A stretch of 64,000 nucleotides of DNA from Semisulcospira habei (lineage: Eukaryota; Mollusca; Gastropoda; Semisulcospiridae): NCBI GenBank assembly GCA_036245525.1, contig BTPG01000004.1:53964388-54028387 (forward strand), written 5' to 3'. Below are positions 44,750 to 57,712 of this stretch, in pieces; within the stretch, counting starts at the first letter, position 1, and each line of letters begins with the position of its first letter. A program made the position numbers and the translations under genes. Under the pieces are notes generated by a model. The model searched no databases and was not told the origin of the DNA. It worked only from the letters and a program-made list of their open reading frames with translations.

Positions 44750-47617
44750 TCACCCGTATGCCCTGGTAACTATTGTGGTCTAAACATAAAGGCAATAAAC
44801 ACGATTTCACAGTATCACAAATCCCATAAGACATATCGTAATATAAAAACACGTCACTTGCATCATAGACACGGCTGTGCAGTTAGCCCGATTTCCTACA
44901 CATTAGTTTGGCCAGACACCTGCTGCAGTGGTATGCAGCCACTCCCCGCTGCAAGCAGGCTATCTAGGTCACTGTCTGGCATCAACTATTCCTTCTATGA
45001 TCTCTGTTATGGACTACTGATGTGTGGTGTGTTGTGCCTGTGTTTAATGCTATCTCCTCTCCCTCAGTTTTCGACATACCCTGCGGGATGTTTGACAGCA
45101 GATACACAGTAGTAGGCTAATGGAAGAACACTCCCTTCTAGCACCATGAACAGCTCTACCAGTCTGACTGACCAGGCGCGCGGTAATGATTGTCTCCACG
45201 AGCAATCTTCGGACATCAGATAACCAGCGGCATTCGTTTGGTTCTCTTTTTGTTGTTTTGGAGGCACGCATTTTTCTGGAGAGGTATCTTGTTTCTATTA
45301 TCAAACACAAAGAGCACCTAATATGAAACAGCTCATTTAAGGAGCCAGTTTGTTCCAAATTTCAGATGTTGATATTTTTTCTCAATACAGAGTATCCCAC
45401 ACCAGGATCATGTCACTTTGTCAAGGTCAAGGTCACAAAAGTTACATTTACTATGCTTGCCCATGTCCAGGCAATGTTAATGTAAACACAGAAACGATTT
45501 TGATCCAAATGGCAAATTGTGATATTTTGTCACGATACAGAGCGTTGCTGTAACGCACGCAGACTTGCCCCCAGTCGTACGCACAGACTCTCGCACAACA
45601 GACGCGTACACCACCACTGACTCAGACGGGCGCATTCATGCGGTAAAACACAACACAAGGGGTTCCTTTCTAACGGAAATTTTATACAATATAAACAAGG
45701 AAAACGCTTAAATGATTATCAAACTATATACACTACCCCACTACCAGCACCTCAATACCACATGCACACACACAATATAACTGCCAGGCTAGGTAGTAGT
45801 CTCTCACACTCCAACCTGTTTGGTGTTCTCGCCTGGTTACGTTCAGTTCTTTCACGTCTAGGCGTGCAAGTCCTTCATACGCTCCCGAATCGTCCTGTCT
45901 CTCGTACCGTAGACGTCCTCGTAGCTCGTACCGTATCTTCGCTGTGACCCAAGTGTCTCGGCACCGGTCGCTCACTCCCCGAGTGAAGAGATGGAGAGAT
46001 GACCTCGCATTAGGTCCCTGGTGACTTGACGTCTCGGCGTCCGTCGCTCCAACCTCCGACAAGCACTCTGAACAGTAACAAAGTTCTAAATCGCAACACT
46101 TGCTAAACACACACACATATTGGATAATATGAGAAACATTACGTAACCTGGCCGATACAAACAACTCACACGTTCATTTACACACACACCTGCTTCATAA
46201 CCCGAACTACTTTCTTAACACCCCATAACTCTGTCACTACCTTGAAACAGACTATAATCTAACGCTCTCGCTATACGTTATCCCGAACGCTGGAAAAGAC
46301 TATACTTAACCACGTACTACCTACATAACGACTTAGGCATACACACCTCACATTCCTTTAGTTATCCATCTCGGTAAATAACTGTATACGACAAACACCG
46401 GTTACCTCACTGAATACCAAACCAACCTAACTGAACCAACCCAGACAACGCTATACAACTGAATTAACTTCTACTAATGCATACTATCCTTAACGCAAGT
46501 AACCATCAATAATACATATATAGAAACATACCTGAATTCTAGGTTTCAGAGTCTTGGAATACGGGCTAAGGTATCTCACATACGTCTGTACCCACTGACG
46601 ACATAGCCCGCACTAACGCATCTAGACCTCTGACAGACTGAGCTTTCGCCTACAACTCACTAAAACTCCCCGTATTAACATGTCTTAAGGTTGTAGGACA
46701 CACCTGTTTCGCGCATCTTTTCTGCGCATTTAGATACCGCTATCTTGCGTCTGCCGTGACCTGAGACTAGAGGTCACCGAAAAAAACCGCCGTACGGCAA
46801 GTCGTATTGCAAACAAGCTCAATTTATCGATAATTGACAAAAGATATATACTGTCTGAAATAGGTGTGTACGCTGACTGTTTCTATGCATAAAAAGTTGT
46901 GTTTCCTCAGAAATAAGATACTTTTGCATAAGTTGCGACAAGTCATCGAGCGTCAGTAGTAACGCATAACCATTTCTCAGAAGAAGAAGAAAAAAATGAA
47001 CGGGCCAACCGAAAACCAGGAAAACAACAAAATCTCTTTAAACATCAGGAAGGAAAAGGTAAAGTAAAGTAGAAAAAGAGGTTGGTGGTGTTTGCTAAGT
47101 GACTAGAACACGAGTTACTAGTAGTGAAAGAAAAATGTCGTACGTAAGTGGCATATCTGACTGGTTTTCCAACTCTTAAAAAAAGAAAGTTTTATGCACC
47201 GCCGTGAGATGTCACCTGCACAGCGTAAAACCCCAATAGCTAACTGTCCTTTTATGCATGGAAATTTACAGCCTACCTGCAATGAAGAAGACTACATTTT
47301 ATTGTGGGTTGACAGGGGCATGCATTCCATGTATGTCAGTCACCACCTAGAAGTAGAACATTTCCATACATTCTCAGAGAGCCTTTACTAATACGGTGGA
47401 AGGAATGTAGTCCACATTGTAGTGATATTAAACCAGTGCCAGTGCTTATTATTTAGGAAAACGTACTGTGTGTAGTATAAAGTCCTGCTAAGGGAGAATT
47501 TTGCATTACTAACTCAGTAACTGCTTTCAGTACTTAGTAACTTAGTTTTCTCATCCATTCTCTGTCTTATGAAGGCTATATTAGTTATTACAGATTAGGA
47601 GATAGGTCCAGCATTTT
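44750..47617. other. No gene recognised
   Basis: About 2.9 kb without a supported frame. 45360-45550 contains AAGGTCAAGGTCACA motifs also seen at 54500-54660, so an old dispersed repeat is likely. 45560-46700 is AC-rich, like 57990-58560, and could be an unrecognised element. Confidence 0.4.
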
Positions 47618-47697
47618 TTTAGTTCAAGGATGGTGCCAGAATAGCTTGGCGGATGAGACGCCAATCGATTCTGGCACCACCCTTGAACTATCATAGT
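47618..47697. repeat. Palindromic element, ~80 bp
   Basis: AGTTCAAGGATGGTGCCAGAAT at the left and its complement ATTCTGGCACCACCCTTGAACT at the right enclose a smaller stem (TTGGCG...CGCCAA). A half copy recurs at 61731-61765, so the unit is dispersed. Confidence 0.7.
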
Positions 47698-48099
47698 CAC
47701 ATTTATTTCAAGCAGTGGGTGTATCAGGATTAAAAGGGTTACCTAGTAAAACGCTACTTTGACTGAAACCCTAATATTTGTTGACTACCATTTTGGATGA
47801 CCGTAGAATGTGTGAAAAATACAAATTTGACTAGTACAAAAGCAAGCCTGTATGTTGAGACTCGTGACACTTGTGACACTTATTTCAGCTACCGTTTGGA
47901 AAGGTCACACAGGTTGTGAATCAGTTATGCGCATGAGGCGTACAGACGTGACTTTGCCATTGTTGTTTGTTCTTTGTGGTTTACACAGTTTTTGTCGCAT
48001 TTATTTTGAAAGTAATAATCTGCCCCTGCATTTAGTTCACGCAAAGTGAAATTGTCATGCTGCCGAACAACACAGTAATAATCATGTATTTCATTTCAG

Positions 48100-48263
48100 G
48101 CTAATACTGCTGTTGACCTCTCGCTGTGGAGTCTCAGTACTTTCACCCAGAGTACATACTTGCAAACAAGTGCAGAAGTATGACGTCTACACCAACTGAT
48201 CAAGGTCACACTCACAGCTCAAGTGAAGTGAGGGAATGTGACACTTATTCTCCTGGACTCAAG
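48100..48263 (+). other. Exon-like block, duplicate 1
   Basis: A good acceptor (tatttcatttcag) and donor (CTCAAG|GTAAAT) bound 164 bp. One frame is open over the latter two thirds (YFHPEYILANKCRSM, then VRECDTYSPGLK) but carries a stop near its start. It may be a non-coding or pseudo-exon of an unknown gene. Confidence 0.3.
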
Positions 48264-48357
48264 GTAAATCATACCAGTAGATCTGTGATGAGAATCAGGT
48301 GCAGAACACAACACAACTATGGTGTGAATGAACACATCATACTGTAATGCCTTCTTT

Positions 48358-48780
48358 CATTGGCTCATGTGCGAAGCAAGTGTAAGGCTATGTTCTGGGC
48401 CATTGGTCGTCCATGGTAAACTTTAATGTTGGCATTTTCTCGGAGACTATTCAATCCACAGTCTTCAAACGTAGCCGAAGGATACTTTGTGGCAAGACCT
48501 TTCTTACTCTTAGCCTACCAGTTTGAGTTCAGGCCAAGGGTCATGAGAAATCAAGAAATAGGTTAAAAAAAAAAATAGCCATATTTTGACAAAAGATATT
48601 TTTTTCTCCAATACTATTACTATTCACAACTGTACATAAGCCAGCACTTTACATATGCTTAGCCTCATGGCACTTAAATTTCAGTCACCTTTTGGAAAGG
48701 TCACACAGTTCAGATTAAGAAAATGATCAGTTTTAAATGCACACGAGCGATCCAGGCTTCACCATTCTTGTTTGTGGCGT
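48358..48780 (+). repeat. Rpt-1 copy
   Basis: Left end CATGTGCGAAGCAAGTGTAAGG, one core monomer (GCATTTTCTCGGAGACTATTC; ATTTTGACAAAAGAT) and right end CAGGCTTCACCATTCTTG. Confidence 0.7.
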
Positions 48781-49009
48781 TCACAGTTTATTTCACATTA
48801 GTTTGAAGGTAGTAATGTGTAAACTAAATGTAGGGATGAATTGGGTGGGTGGGTGGGGGGGGGACTCCCCCCCAAACGGCCCCGAATTGTTTATAATGCT
48901 ATAACAAAGTCCCTGTTTGTGGAGTTTGGAACCGACCCACCCTGAAATAAGATCAGAAGTGAAATTGCCATGCTGCCGAATAACACGATACACATGTATT
49001 TCATTTCAG

Positions 49010-49222
49010 GTCAGTGCTGCTGTTGATGTCTCACTGCAGAGTCACGCCCAGAGGGTATACTTGCAAACAAGCACAGAAGTATGACGCCTACACCAAGAAG
49101 AGGCAAGAGCTAGTCAGGTCATGTTTGCTCACAGGAGAAGGCCACAGCTAAAAGCAGGCAATTCCAGTTCCAGCGGATCAACTAAAGTGAGAGAATGCGA
49201 CACTTATTGTCCTGGACTCGAG
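49010..49222 (+). other. Exon-like block, duplicate 2
   Basis: Acceptor and donor as in duplicate 1, 213 bp long owing to a ~49-bp difference. The open part reads AGNSSSSGSTKVRECDTYCP before the donor, sharing VRECDTY with duplicate 1. Function unknown. Confidence 0.3.
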
Positions 49223-49667
49223 GTAAAGCATACCGATTGATTTGTGAATAGAATCAGGTTCATAACAAAACACAACTGGTTGGGATAAACACATCACACT
49301 GTAATGCTTTCTTTCATTTTGAAGATGGTGTAGTAGTAGTACCAGCATTCTCAACAACACCGAATGCTAAAATCACTTGCTGTCAACAAGTGGCACCATA
49401 TTGCATTTGATTTGAAAACTAGAGGGTTGGGCAAGTCTCCAAATACTGTCGTTTTCTTTAATAAGCACTTAGTGCATACAAAAGGACGAGAAAAATCTGA
49501 ATACTACCCATTTGGTCCAGTGTGTGCAGTTGCTAAACAGCAATGCCTTGTGTCCTGTTTGAAACAATTTCTGCAAGTTACACTTTGAATATTGATGCTG
49601 ATTCTAGATATATGTATACACCCTTTGTGGTCATTTCAAGCTCAATGGCGTCTAATTTTTGGCGCAA

Positions 49668-50240
49668 GTGTGATAGCAAAAGTAAGTGTTTGTAATGGGT
49701 CGTCCGTCAACTGTCTGTTACCTGTGGGCAACTTTAACATTGGCATTTCCTCGAAGACTATGCAAGCCTCAGACTTCAAACTTGGCACAAGGGTACTTTG
49801 TGGTAAAATAATTCTAAACATACCAATTTCTGTGACCTTTCAAAGGTCATCTCAAGTAGTATTTTCAACTTCAAACTCAAACTTGCTATGGAGATACCAC
49901 ATGATAAGGGTGACAAAAGTTAGTTTCGGGTAGAGTTGTAGTTTTTATCAATGTTTTTGCAAACTTTTAAATAAAATTTGGCATGATGATAACACTTTTC
50001 TGTGCTACTAATGTAATCAGCCCCTCACAGAGGTCAAGGGTCACAGAGGGTTGACAAATGTGTGAAAAATGAAGGGATTTGGAAAAATAATCAGGTTTCG
50101 CTGGTACAAAATCCAGCCCTATACTTATGTTTAGACATTTTCAGAGACCTGTTGGAGAAGTCAAGCCAAGGTAAAAAAGGACAGACATATTATGTGGATT
50201 GGTCATACACGTGAACCATAAGGACATTGCCTTTCTTGTT
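49668..50240 (+). repeat. Rpt-1 copy
   Basis: Left end AAGTGTGATAGCAAAAGTAAG, two or three diverged monomers, and right end CATACACGTGAACCATAAGG then CATTGCCTTTCTTG. Confidence 0.7.
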
Positions 50241-50360
50241 CATGTTCTGACTACTGTCATATTATGCATGTATGTACTTTGTATAAATACTTGCAAACAT
50301 ATATGCACGCAATATGTGCATGTCAGAAATTTTTTTGATACAAAATTATCTTTTGCAGGT

Positions 50361-50658
50361 TGCGAAAAATGAGGGAAGAAAAGTTCAGCGGGTACATCTC
50401 TCCGCAATGGCCAACCGACGAGAAGGCAAAGGAAGTGAACTGATTGTCCTGTGTAGGAGGGCAGACGTCCTGTTATTTTGATGTCCATCCACCAGGCTGG
50501 CCACAGTGTCAAGGTTTTGGACAGTCACATCATTCGCAATGCAGCAAAAGCCTGTGCCTTACTGCCTGAGCTGATGCATAGCCATATATTAGGAGAAGGG
50601 CAAGCAGGCGTTAGGCCTGGCTATTCAACTGCAGACACAACAACAGTGGGGCAGTGAC
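50361..50658 (+). other. Exon-like block with open frame, unrecognised
   Basis: The acceptor tatcttttgcag ends at 50360. Downstream a frame is open from ~50455 to TGA at 50656-50658 (GRRPVILMSIHQAGHSVKVL, then LLPELMHSHILGEG). Upstream of 50455 that frame has stops. No domain was recognised and coding status is uncertain. Confidence 0.2.
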
Positions 50659-50894
50659 AACAAAGTGACAATGACAAAACTCGAGAAAATAGAAATAAAG
50701 AGGGAGTGTTTCCATAAGCCTGACATAGAAGCAGCGGGGCAACAAAATTGTAACGTGCAGTCGAGCAGTTCAGGGGCTATTGTACAGTGATGGGGGTGTG
50801 CTTTGTGTGTTTTCATATAACAATGTGACAAAGCGATTTGACACCCATGTTGTAATTTGTAGTGCAGTAAAAAGGTGAAAAATATCTGTATTTT

Positions 50895-51180
50895 GACCAA
50901 AAAGATGTTTTCTCAAGTATACACAACTTCAAACCCAGACTTGGTACAAGGTGGTAAGAACTTTTCATGCATACTAATTTCGTATGCATGAAAGGTCAGA
51001 AAGGTCAAGGGTCACAAGAAATCGGGAAATAGGTACAAGATAGCCATATATTGCCCAAAGATTTTTTTTCTCAAGTATTCCTAACTGTAACCCTAAACTT
51101 GGTAAAGAGATACCTGATGGTAAGACCTTCCTATGCATATTTATTTGGATGACCCCCTCAGAAAAGTTACTTTTTGTCAC
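50895..51180 (+). repeat. Rpt-1 core fragment
   Basis: Two monomers with CTTTTCATGCATACTAATTT and GATACCTGATGGTAAGACC; no left end. Confidence 0.65.
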
Positions 51181-52049
51181 TCTCCTGTCATGTCGCGATT
51201 TGGAAATGCAGCTTAATATGTATTAGTTTTTGATTATCCAAAGAAAACCCCTTTACTGACCATGTGTTCATTTTTCGAAGACATTTCATCATATGAACAG
51301 GTCTTTATTGTGACAAGTTCCTAAATGCTGGCATACATCAGTCATTCAAAATATGTACTCCACAGCTGACACTTATGGGGTAGGAAACAGTGGTACAGAT
51401 AGATTTTATGCAGCATCGGTGTGAGACAAGGAGAAAACTTATCACTGCTCCGCTTTGCATGATTCAAAATGATATACAGGGCTCATTCTGAAAATGGTCA
51501 GTGGCCTCAGAGTATAAAACCCACGGGTCCTTTCTGAAGAGGGGATGTGCGGAAATATAGAAACGTGGGGATGTATATTTATGTCATTAAACCCTCAGCT
51601 TAAAATGTTGTGCAAATGTGGACTTGCTCAATGAAAAACGCAATACTTCTCAAGAGTGAGTTGACCATGCAGTTTTTGCACTACCCTCCAGCTGTCACAG
51701 CAGATTTAAGTGGTTGGGTGATAACTGATCATAGGCATATGATATGTACTGTACTTTGTGTTTGTTTTGTTTTTTTCTTCCACTGTCAATCTTTGACTTT
51801 CAGCTGTGTGGCTTTACTTATCGTATCAGAATTGCTAACCACATGGTTCATTTCACAAGTTTTACAGATGTACTGTACATGACACACGCCTGCAAACAGA
51901 ATGATCCGACTATGATCCATGTCCATTTGTGATTTGTGCTAAGGAACATGCGTACAGTGTAGTAATAAGGATAATATTTCATTTCTGAGCACATTCATGT
52001 AAGTTCTTTTGTGATTTATTTCATGCCCCAGCGGGTCCAAAATTAAATA
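51181..52049. other. No gene recognised
   Basis: AT-rich; short frames only. Confidence 0.4.
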
Positions 52050-52560
52050 AAGTAAACTGATGCCAACATTGTGTACAGGGTGCTATGCAGCAATCAGTTG
52101 TGACATGATAGCCTGCACCATGTTGAGTTTTTGGAGAGCAGCAATGGTATTGCTTGGATTACGGGCCAGCATGGTGCAGACTCTGTTGTAGACACTTTGC
52201 CAGCGTAGCACTCATGTATTTTGCAGTGTTATATGGTCGATTTTGTATCAAGAGCAGTACAGGTATTGTTTGGTGTGGATGCCTATATTATGCAGACTAG
52301 GTGACACAGTGCATTGTACCCTTGTTATTCAGTTGTTATGGTATTTTGTGTTGACATCAGCATTGTGCATTATGGGGCTTGAGACTGCATTTCACTTTGT
52401 TGTGCTGCAATTGGACACAGTGTGGTACTGGTAACAGTATTGTTTGATTTTCATGCCAACATTGTGCACAGTATCTGTGTAATGTAGTTTGGTACTGCAT
52501 TTCACTGTTATTATGTTGTGGGATGTGCAATGTTGAATTATATCAGGACTACAGTGATGG
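52050..52560. repeat. Degenerate tandem repeat, period ~180-190 bp
   Basis: GGTATTG(C/T)TTGG and GCC(A/T)(A/G)CATTGTGC(A/C) type blocks recur with GTGGTACTG...GCATTTCAC segments (near 52375-52440 and 52490-52520). Copies are strongly diverged, so the boundaries are approximate. Confidence 0.45.
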
Positions 52561-52567
52561 TACATGG

Positions 52568-52624
52568 TCTCTCTCTCTCTCCCCCTCCCTCTCCCCCTCC
52601 CTCTCTCTCTCTATATATATATGA
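52568..52624. repeat. CT-rich and (TA)n microsatellite
   Basis: CTCTCTCTCC/CTCCCTCTCC repeats followed by TATATATATATG. Confidence 0.85.
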
Positions 52625-55434
52625 GCAAAATAATATATGTAGTGGAAGGCTCTAAATGATAAGTCTGTCATTCCTTCTCTCCTATCCCCCTTCTTTTATA
52701 TACTGTGCAGTTGGCTCCCAAATAAATACCTCAAGAGCAAGTGGTTGCCGGTGTCGGTCTCCGTTGGCATGCACACAACTAAAAATGACATCAGCTCCAC
52801 TTTTCTCCCAAATAGCTTGTATACAGTCAGCACTTTGTCAATGTAAATGTGAATAATGTTACATGTAGTTGAAATATGTTCTGCAGTAAAGCTGTATTTT
52901 GAGGGGGAGCTGGGTGGCTCGGTGGTAGTGTGTTTTTGTTTCCTTATAATTTGTAACCAAAAACTGCTGGGAAACTGAGATTCAGCTAGAGAGATAGGTA
53001 CATCCACTACCAATCTGTTTACAAACATCTTTCAACCAGAGATGTTCATCGACCTGCTTTCACGCAGACACCAAACGAGCATGTAGCATTTCTTGCAGCA
53101 GGTATATTAAAATAAATTCACATCAATTAATGTTTGTAGATGATGCCAGTAAAAATTATTTAAAAAAACTGTCTGTGACAACACTCTTTGGTGTGCTTTT
53201 TCATCAGTGAAGCTGTGAATGATTGAATGAATGTAAACATGCTCACACAATGCCTGGCTGAAAAAAATGAATGAACAAATGTACCGAGGTAACCAGTGTG
53301 CATTTTTATCCAAAACTGAATCCGGTTGTTTGGTTTATGGTTTAACATTCACATTACCACAGTGATGATAATCGCATATTTAAAAAAAAAAAAAATAAAA
53401 ATAACACGCGTTAATTTTTTTTTGTTTTTGCTTTGGGTTTAAAGTGTGTTTCATTTAGCGAAGTAGAAACTGTATGGGTTTCAAATGTGAGCAGGAAAAA
53501 AAAGTCGCCATCTACGGGACTCGAACGCTGGTCACTGCGTGGCAAAGAAAAGTACCTTACCACTGCACTAACTAAATTACTAAGAAACAGCTCGTGCATT
53601 TAATTACTTATAGATAAACGTTTTCATCCCGTATCTGCCGTTGTTGTTTGTTCCAGTTTACTGTCACAAATAGTAATTGAGGACTAGCAGTTTGGGCGTA
53701 GTTTACAACAGTTTGGGCTTAGGTTTTCCCTTGTAAGTTTGGCATAGTCGTTTTCCCTTCTTTCTAATGCCGGCTACGGCGGAGATATGATCTGCCGGAA
53801 GTCAGACATCGCTTGTATCCCTTATTGAATACGCACTCGAAAACGACCCAAAGTGCCCAATTTTGTGCGGGACCCCATATTTTCTTCATAATCAATGTGA
53901 TAGTTATAACATAAAGTACGACTTTATCGAATAAAAAGGGCCTGAGCAATTGCCCAACATTGCAAACACTTGTAATGTTATTGATAACATCCGGGCAATT
54001 TGCGAATTTACAACATACATTTTTTTAGATTTCACTTAGAATTCCAATTATCAGAACACACTTTTTTTACGAGAAAATACTAACATACTTTATGAAGTGA
54101 CCGAAATGTTTCTTTATCATTTTAACACACTATTCGATAAATTTTTATTGTGTTCTGAAATCGGCTATTTTGCGTGTTTTTTCGCGTGGGGTACCTCAGA
54201 AAAACGGCTGTAACTTACAAATATGCCCGGGACCATGGGTCTGTCAGGGTGGCAATAGCCTCCAGACTGAACAAGGCTCTCAAAAAACCCTATAAAGGGC
54301 AGTTTTCAATTAAAAAATGTAGGTATAGTATACAACCTTAAAGATTTCACTTGAGTCTCGTGCCACACGTACTATCGGCACAAAACAAACCGTTAACAAC
54401 TACTGTACCACATTTACCCTACTGTGTGAACACTATGCATGAGCATAGAGTTTCATCACAGTTGCACACCAGAATCTATTCACTTCCTTAAAGACCAAGG
54501 TCACACCGGCCATATTTGTTTTGTGCAGAATTGTGTGCTAGGCAATAATTATCTCAAAAACCATTGGGCCTATTCAATCCAAATTTTAGATAATAGTATT
54601 TTACTATATCACACATTGCCATCAATCTTAACTGTGCCTTTACCTCAAAGTCAAGGTCATAGTTACCATAATGGTTTGCAGATTATTGAGTAAGCATACC
54701 TCTGAAACCGCTGTACTGATTTGCTCTGATTTTGTAGGAAATGATGCCTTATTCTCATATATGATGTCTTTAACAGAACGAATTCACGATCTTTACGGTG
54801 TATGTCGCAGAGGCCTTATTTGTGCAGGCAATATCTCTGAATCCACAGGCCTGATTTGTTTCCAAATTTTCCTTGATGATATTTTGACTTAACCCCTTCA
54901 CAGCCGTGAAACTCTCAATAGATCCATCTGCAAGACACATAGATCCTCATGAGCTTCGCGGGTGCGGTGGGTCATGGCGATTTTGCCTCTTGTTGGCACA
55001 ACTGACATATCTTTATTTGACGGTTGGCGTTACTTGGGACGTCATTTTGTGCACACACATATTTGTAAAGGTAACTTTAGGTGCAAAAGTGTGAAAGTAC
55101 CTAATTATGCATTTTATACCACGAATATTATCTCAAATGACCTATGTTTATGATAGAGGGCAGTTTAAAAAAAAAAAAAGAACGTGCGGGAGATTCATGG
55201 GAATTCTTCCTGTAGGCGGAGTCACAGTTGCTGAGAATGTGAACAGGGTGAAAACTACTAATGCTTCACTTGTTGACTATCAAACTGGGGTTGGGTGATG
55301 CTGGTGTTAGGGCGGATGGGGGGTCGCGAAAAGCGGGAGAGTAGTCTGGAGACTTTTTCACCACTGGCCGAACAATCAAACTACGGGAGGGGGTCCACAT
55401 TCTCAAGGACCGTTTAGAATTTGCAAGAAGAGGC

Positions 55435-55435
<1 letters not shown>
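52625..55435. other. No gene; tRNA-like block on minus strand at ~53510-53580
   Basis: The complement of 53510-53580 has a B-box-like GTTCGAGTCCC, an A-box-like TTAGTGCAGTGG and a TTTTTTTT run shortly after, as in a pol III unit. Acceptor and T-stem pairing are poor, so a tRNA gene is not called; a tRNA-derived SINE head or pseudogene is more likely. Near 52905, AGCTGGGTGGCTCGGTGGTA resembles another A box. 54891-54960 holds a TTAACCCCTT end and CATAGATCCTCATGAGC, shared with the hairpin element at 62778. Confidence 0.35.
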
Positions 55436-55438
<3 letters not shown>

Positions 55439-55465
<27 letters not shown>

Positions 55466-55499
55466 TGTGTGTGAGAGTGTGTGTGTGTGTGTGTGTGAT

Positions 55500-55565
<66 letters not shown>
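55439..55565. repeat. (GC)n/(GT)n compound microsatellite
   Basis: GCGCGCGCGCGC followed by long GT tracts with GA interruptions. Confidence 0.95.
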
Positions 55566-55569
<4 letters not shown>

Positions 55570-57002
55570 CTTGTTCCAAACACCCCCAAATGGAATATGA
55601 CACATTAAAAAATATCCTGGGAGCCGTGCACCCTGCAACACCTCCCTCCTCCTGAATCTGCTTCTGAACAGGTACATAAACCTGTGTCGATAATGCTACC
55701 TTTTATCAAGTTTTATTTCTGAGGCGGAAAAACTAAATATAGTAGTTTTTATTCCCCCATACATAGAAAATTGTCCACGCACTTGCTGACCATGCCTGAC
55801 CTTTGACCTTTGGAAGGAGCCAATAAAATTAATATGCATAGACAGTGTAACCCTTAGCAACATTTCTACTGGGGTCTTATTGCAAAGTTCACATCTGAAC
55901 TACCTGTAATAGCAACAAGCTAACATAAATAGCCTTCTTACTTTTCGTGACTTTTCACCTTAAGGAGAGGTCAACCTAGTAGAGCTGCAAACAAAAGCTG
56001 TATCATTAGTTTTCGCTTTGGAAGTTTTAAAATAAAATTATAACAAGTTTTTGTTTTACAAAATAGCCCGTTTATTGATCTTTGTAGCCTTTCATGTAGG
56101 TCAGCGCAAATGACAATGAAAGCTATGGTCAAACAGGATCACTGTGCCAAATTGGAAGTCTGTGGCTCTGATGGTCTCTCAGAAATTCAAAATGATAAAA
56201 ATCTGTCTTAATTGGATATACAAAGGATGATAAATGGATGGACCAATGGTGGACAAGTGGCGGATGACTCATTATATTTAACTTACTTTTAATGTTAAAT
56301 GAGCCTATAATGTATGTACCATCTCTCATACCTTAATTTTCCAACAAAATGTAAGTGAAGCTTGTAATTTGGACATATACACACTGTTTCATAATAGGAG
56401 ACGGTGTTTCATGTTAGGCAAATTGTGCCTAACATGAAACAATGTGTCACTTTTTTTTTCAAACTGGAACTGCTTCTAGGCCGATTGTAGTTTTGAAATT
56501 ATTGCTTTATCCTATGATGCACTGTCACGACTAGGGAAGGACAGACGAGATAGAAAGATAGAATAGAAGTAGAACCTCCAAATGTCCCGACTAAATAGAG
56601 ATAGACGATAATGAAGGTTAGGAGTAGAAGAGAGGAAAGAGATAGATAAAGAACCCTAGCGTCTTGCCTCAAGACAGGTTACAGCTCAGCACAAGCAACA
56701 CAACACATTTATTTTACACGTACACTTAATCTTTATTACTTATTACACTATCCCTCTTTCCTTCCTTCCCACCCTCCCCACCGACACTTCCCCTCCCCTT
56801 CCCCTCCCCCTTCCGGAAAACAAAAAGAAAGAAAAACAAAGAAAAAGGTTAAACCGGAACCAATACTACTTCCACAGCATCAGCATTGAAGTACCCAACG
56901 GAGAAAGAAACACGCTTAGAAAAAACGGTACAACACAATTTATTAATATTTCGGGTAAATATCATCATCTCCGTCAGAAACACTCGCTCTCCTCCTTCAA
57001 GT
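55566..57002. other. No gene recognised; short plus-strand L2-like scrap at 56968-57002
   Basis: Nothing coding is supported. CTCCGTCAGAAACACTCGCT at 56970 is a plus-strand piece of the L2-like family, opposite in orientation to the copy at 57403-57712. Confidence 0.4.
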
Positions 57003-57389
57003 CCCCCACGCTACGCAGCACTGTTGCTTCACAACCACAATAAAGGTCGGTTTACAGTTCTCAGTGCTGACGGCTAATAAAACGTCATTTACAACGTAAC
57101 TGTTCATACACAAGAATCATGGAACTACACCAAGGCAGAGTGAGTGGAAACAAGCACTCCCCCACGCTACGCAGCACTGTTGCTTCACAACCACAATAAA
57201 GGTCGGTTTACAGTTCTCAGTGCTGACGGCTAATAAAACGTCATTTACAACGTAACTGTTCATACACAAGAATCATGGAACTACACCAAGGCAGAGTGAG
57301 TAATGGAAAGCTGAATAATAATAATAATAATCATGGAACTACACCAAGGCAGAGTGAGTAATGGAAAGCTGAATAATAATAATAATAAT
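57003..57389 (+). repeat. ~155-bp tandem duplication with third partial unit
   Basis: CCCCCACGCTACGCAGCACT starts near 57003 and 57159, and both copies continue almost identically to GGCAGAGTGAGT. A third partial unit (ATCATGGAACTACACCAAGG) begins near 57330 after (AAT)n. Confidence 0.85.
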
Positions 57390-57712
57390 TATTATTATTA
57401 TTACGGTATTTATAATGCGCTTATCTTATAATAATTATAACTCTAAGCGCGCACTCACAACTGGCACACGCATGCACACGCTTTAGACAATGACTCACGT
57501 AACACAAATAGTGAAAATACATTACGACGGTCAGCTTGGGGCGGGGAGTGTGGTGATATAGTGCTAGAACCGTTGAAAGAGGTGAGTTTTGAGGGCGGAC
57601 TGGAAGGAGGAGAGCGAGTGTTTCTGACGGAGAGAGAGTGGGAGAGTGTTCCAGGTGGATGGACCGTATACTGAGAAGGAGCGGGGGCCGAAAGTGCTGA
57701 GAATGGGACAAC
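57390..57712 (-). mobile_element. L2-like LINE 3' end, 5'-truncated
   Basis: Minus-strand copy: (ATT)n tail and complement of TACGGTATTTATAATGCGCT at 57403, then the coding C-terminus PSTWNTLPLS and SVRNTRSPPSSPPSK in frames with shifts, starting at CAGCACTTTCGG (~57700). Same family as 23701-28000. Confidence 0.85.

Larger units (their letters stand above)
47870..49317 (+). repeat. ~0.91-kb tandem duplication containing Rpt-1 ends and exon-like block
   Basis: Landmarks repeat at a spacing of ~910 bp: GGAAAGGTCACACAG (near 47897 and 48699), CATGTATTTCATTTCAGG (48083 and 48993), and CACTGTAATGC (near 48340 and 49298). The Rpt-1 copy at 48358-48780 lies within the unit. Confidence 0.6.

Noticed and set aside
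45560..46700. Possible LTR or DIRS-type element
   Set aside because: The AC-rich composition resembles 57990-58560, but I could not identify repeats, terminal structures or protein motifs.
53510..53580. Possible tRNA gene on the minus strand
   Set aside because: A- and B-box-like words and a T run are present, but T-stem and anticodon-stem pairing fail on inspection. More likely a tRNA-derived SINE scrap or pseudogene.
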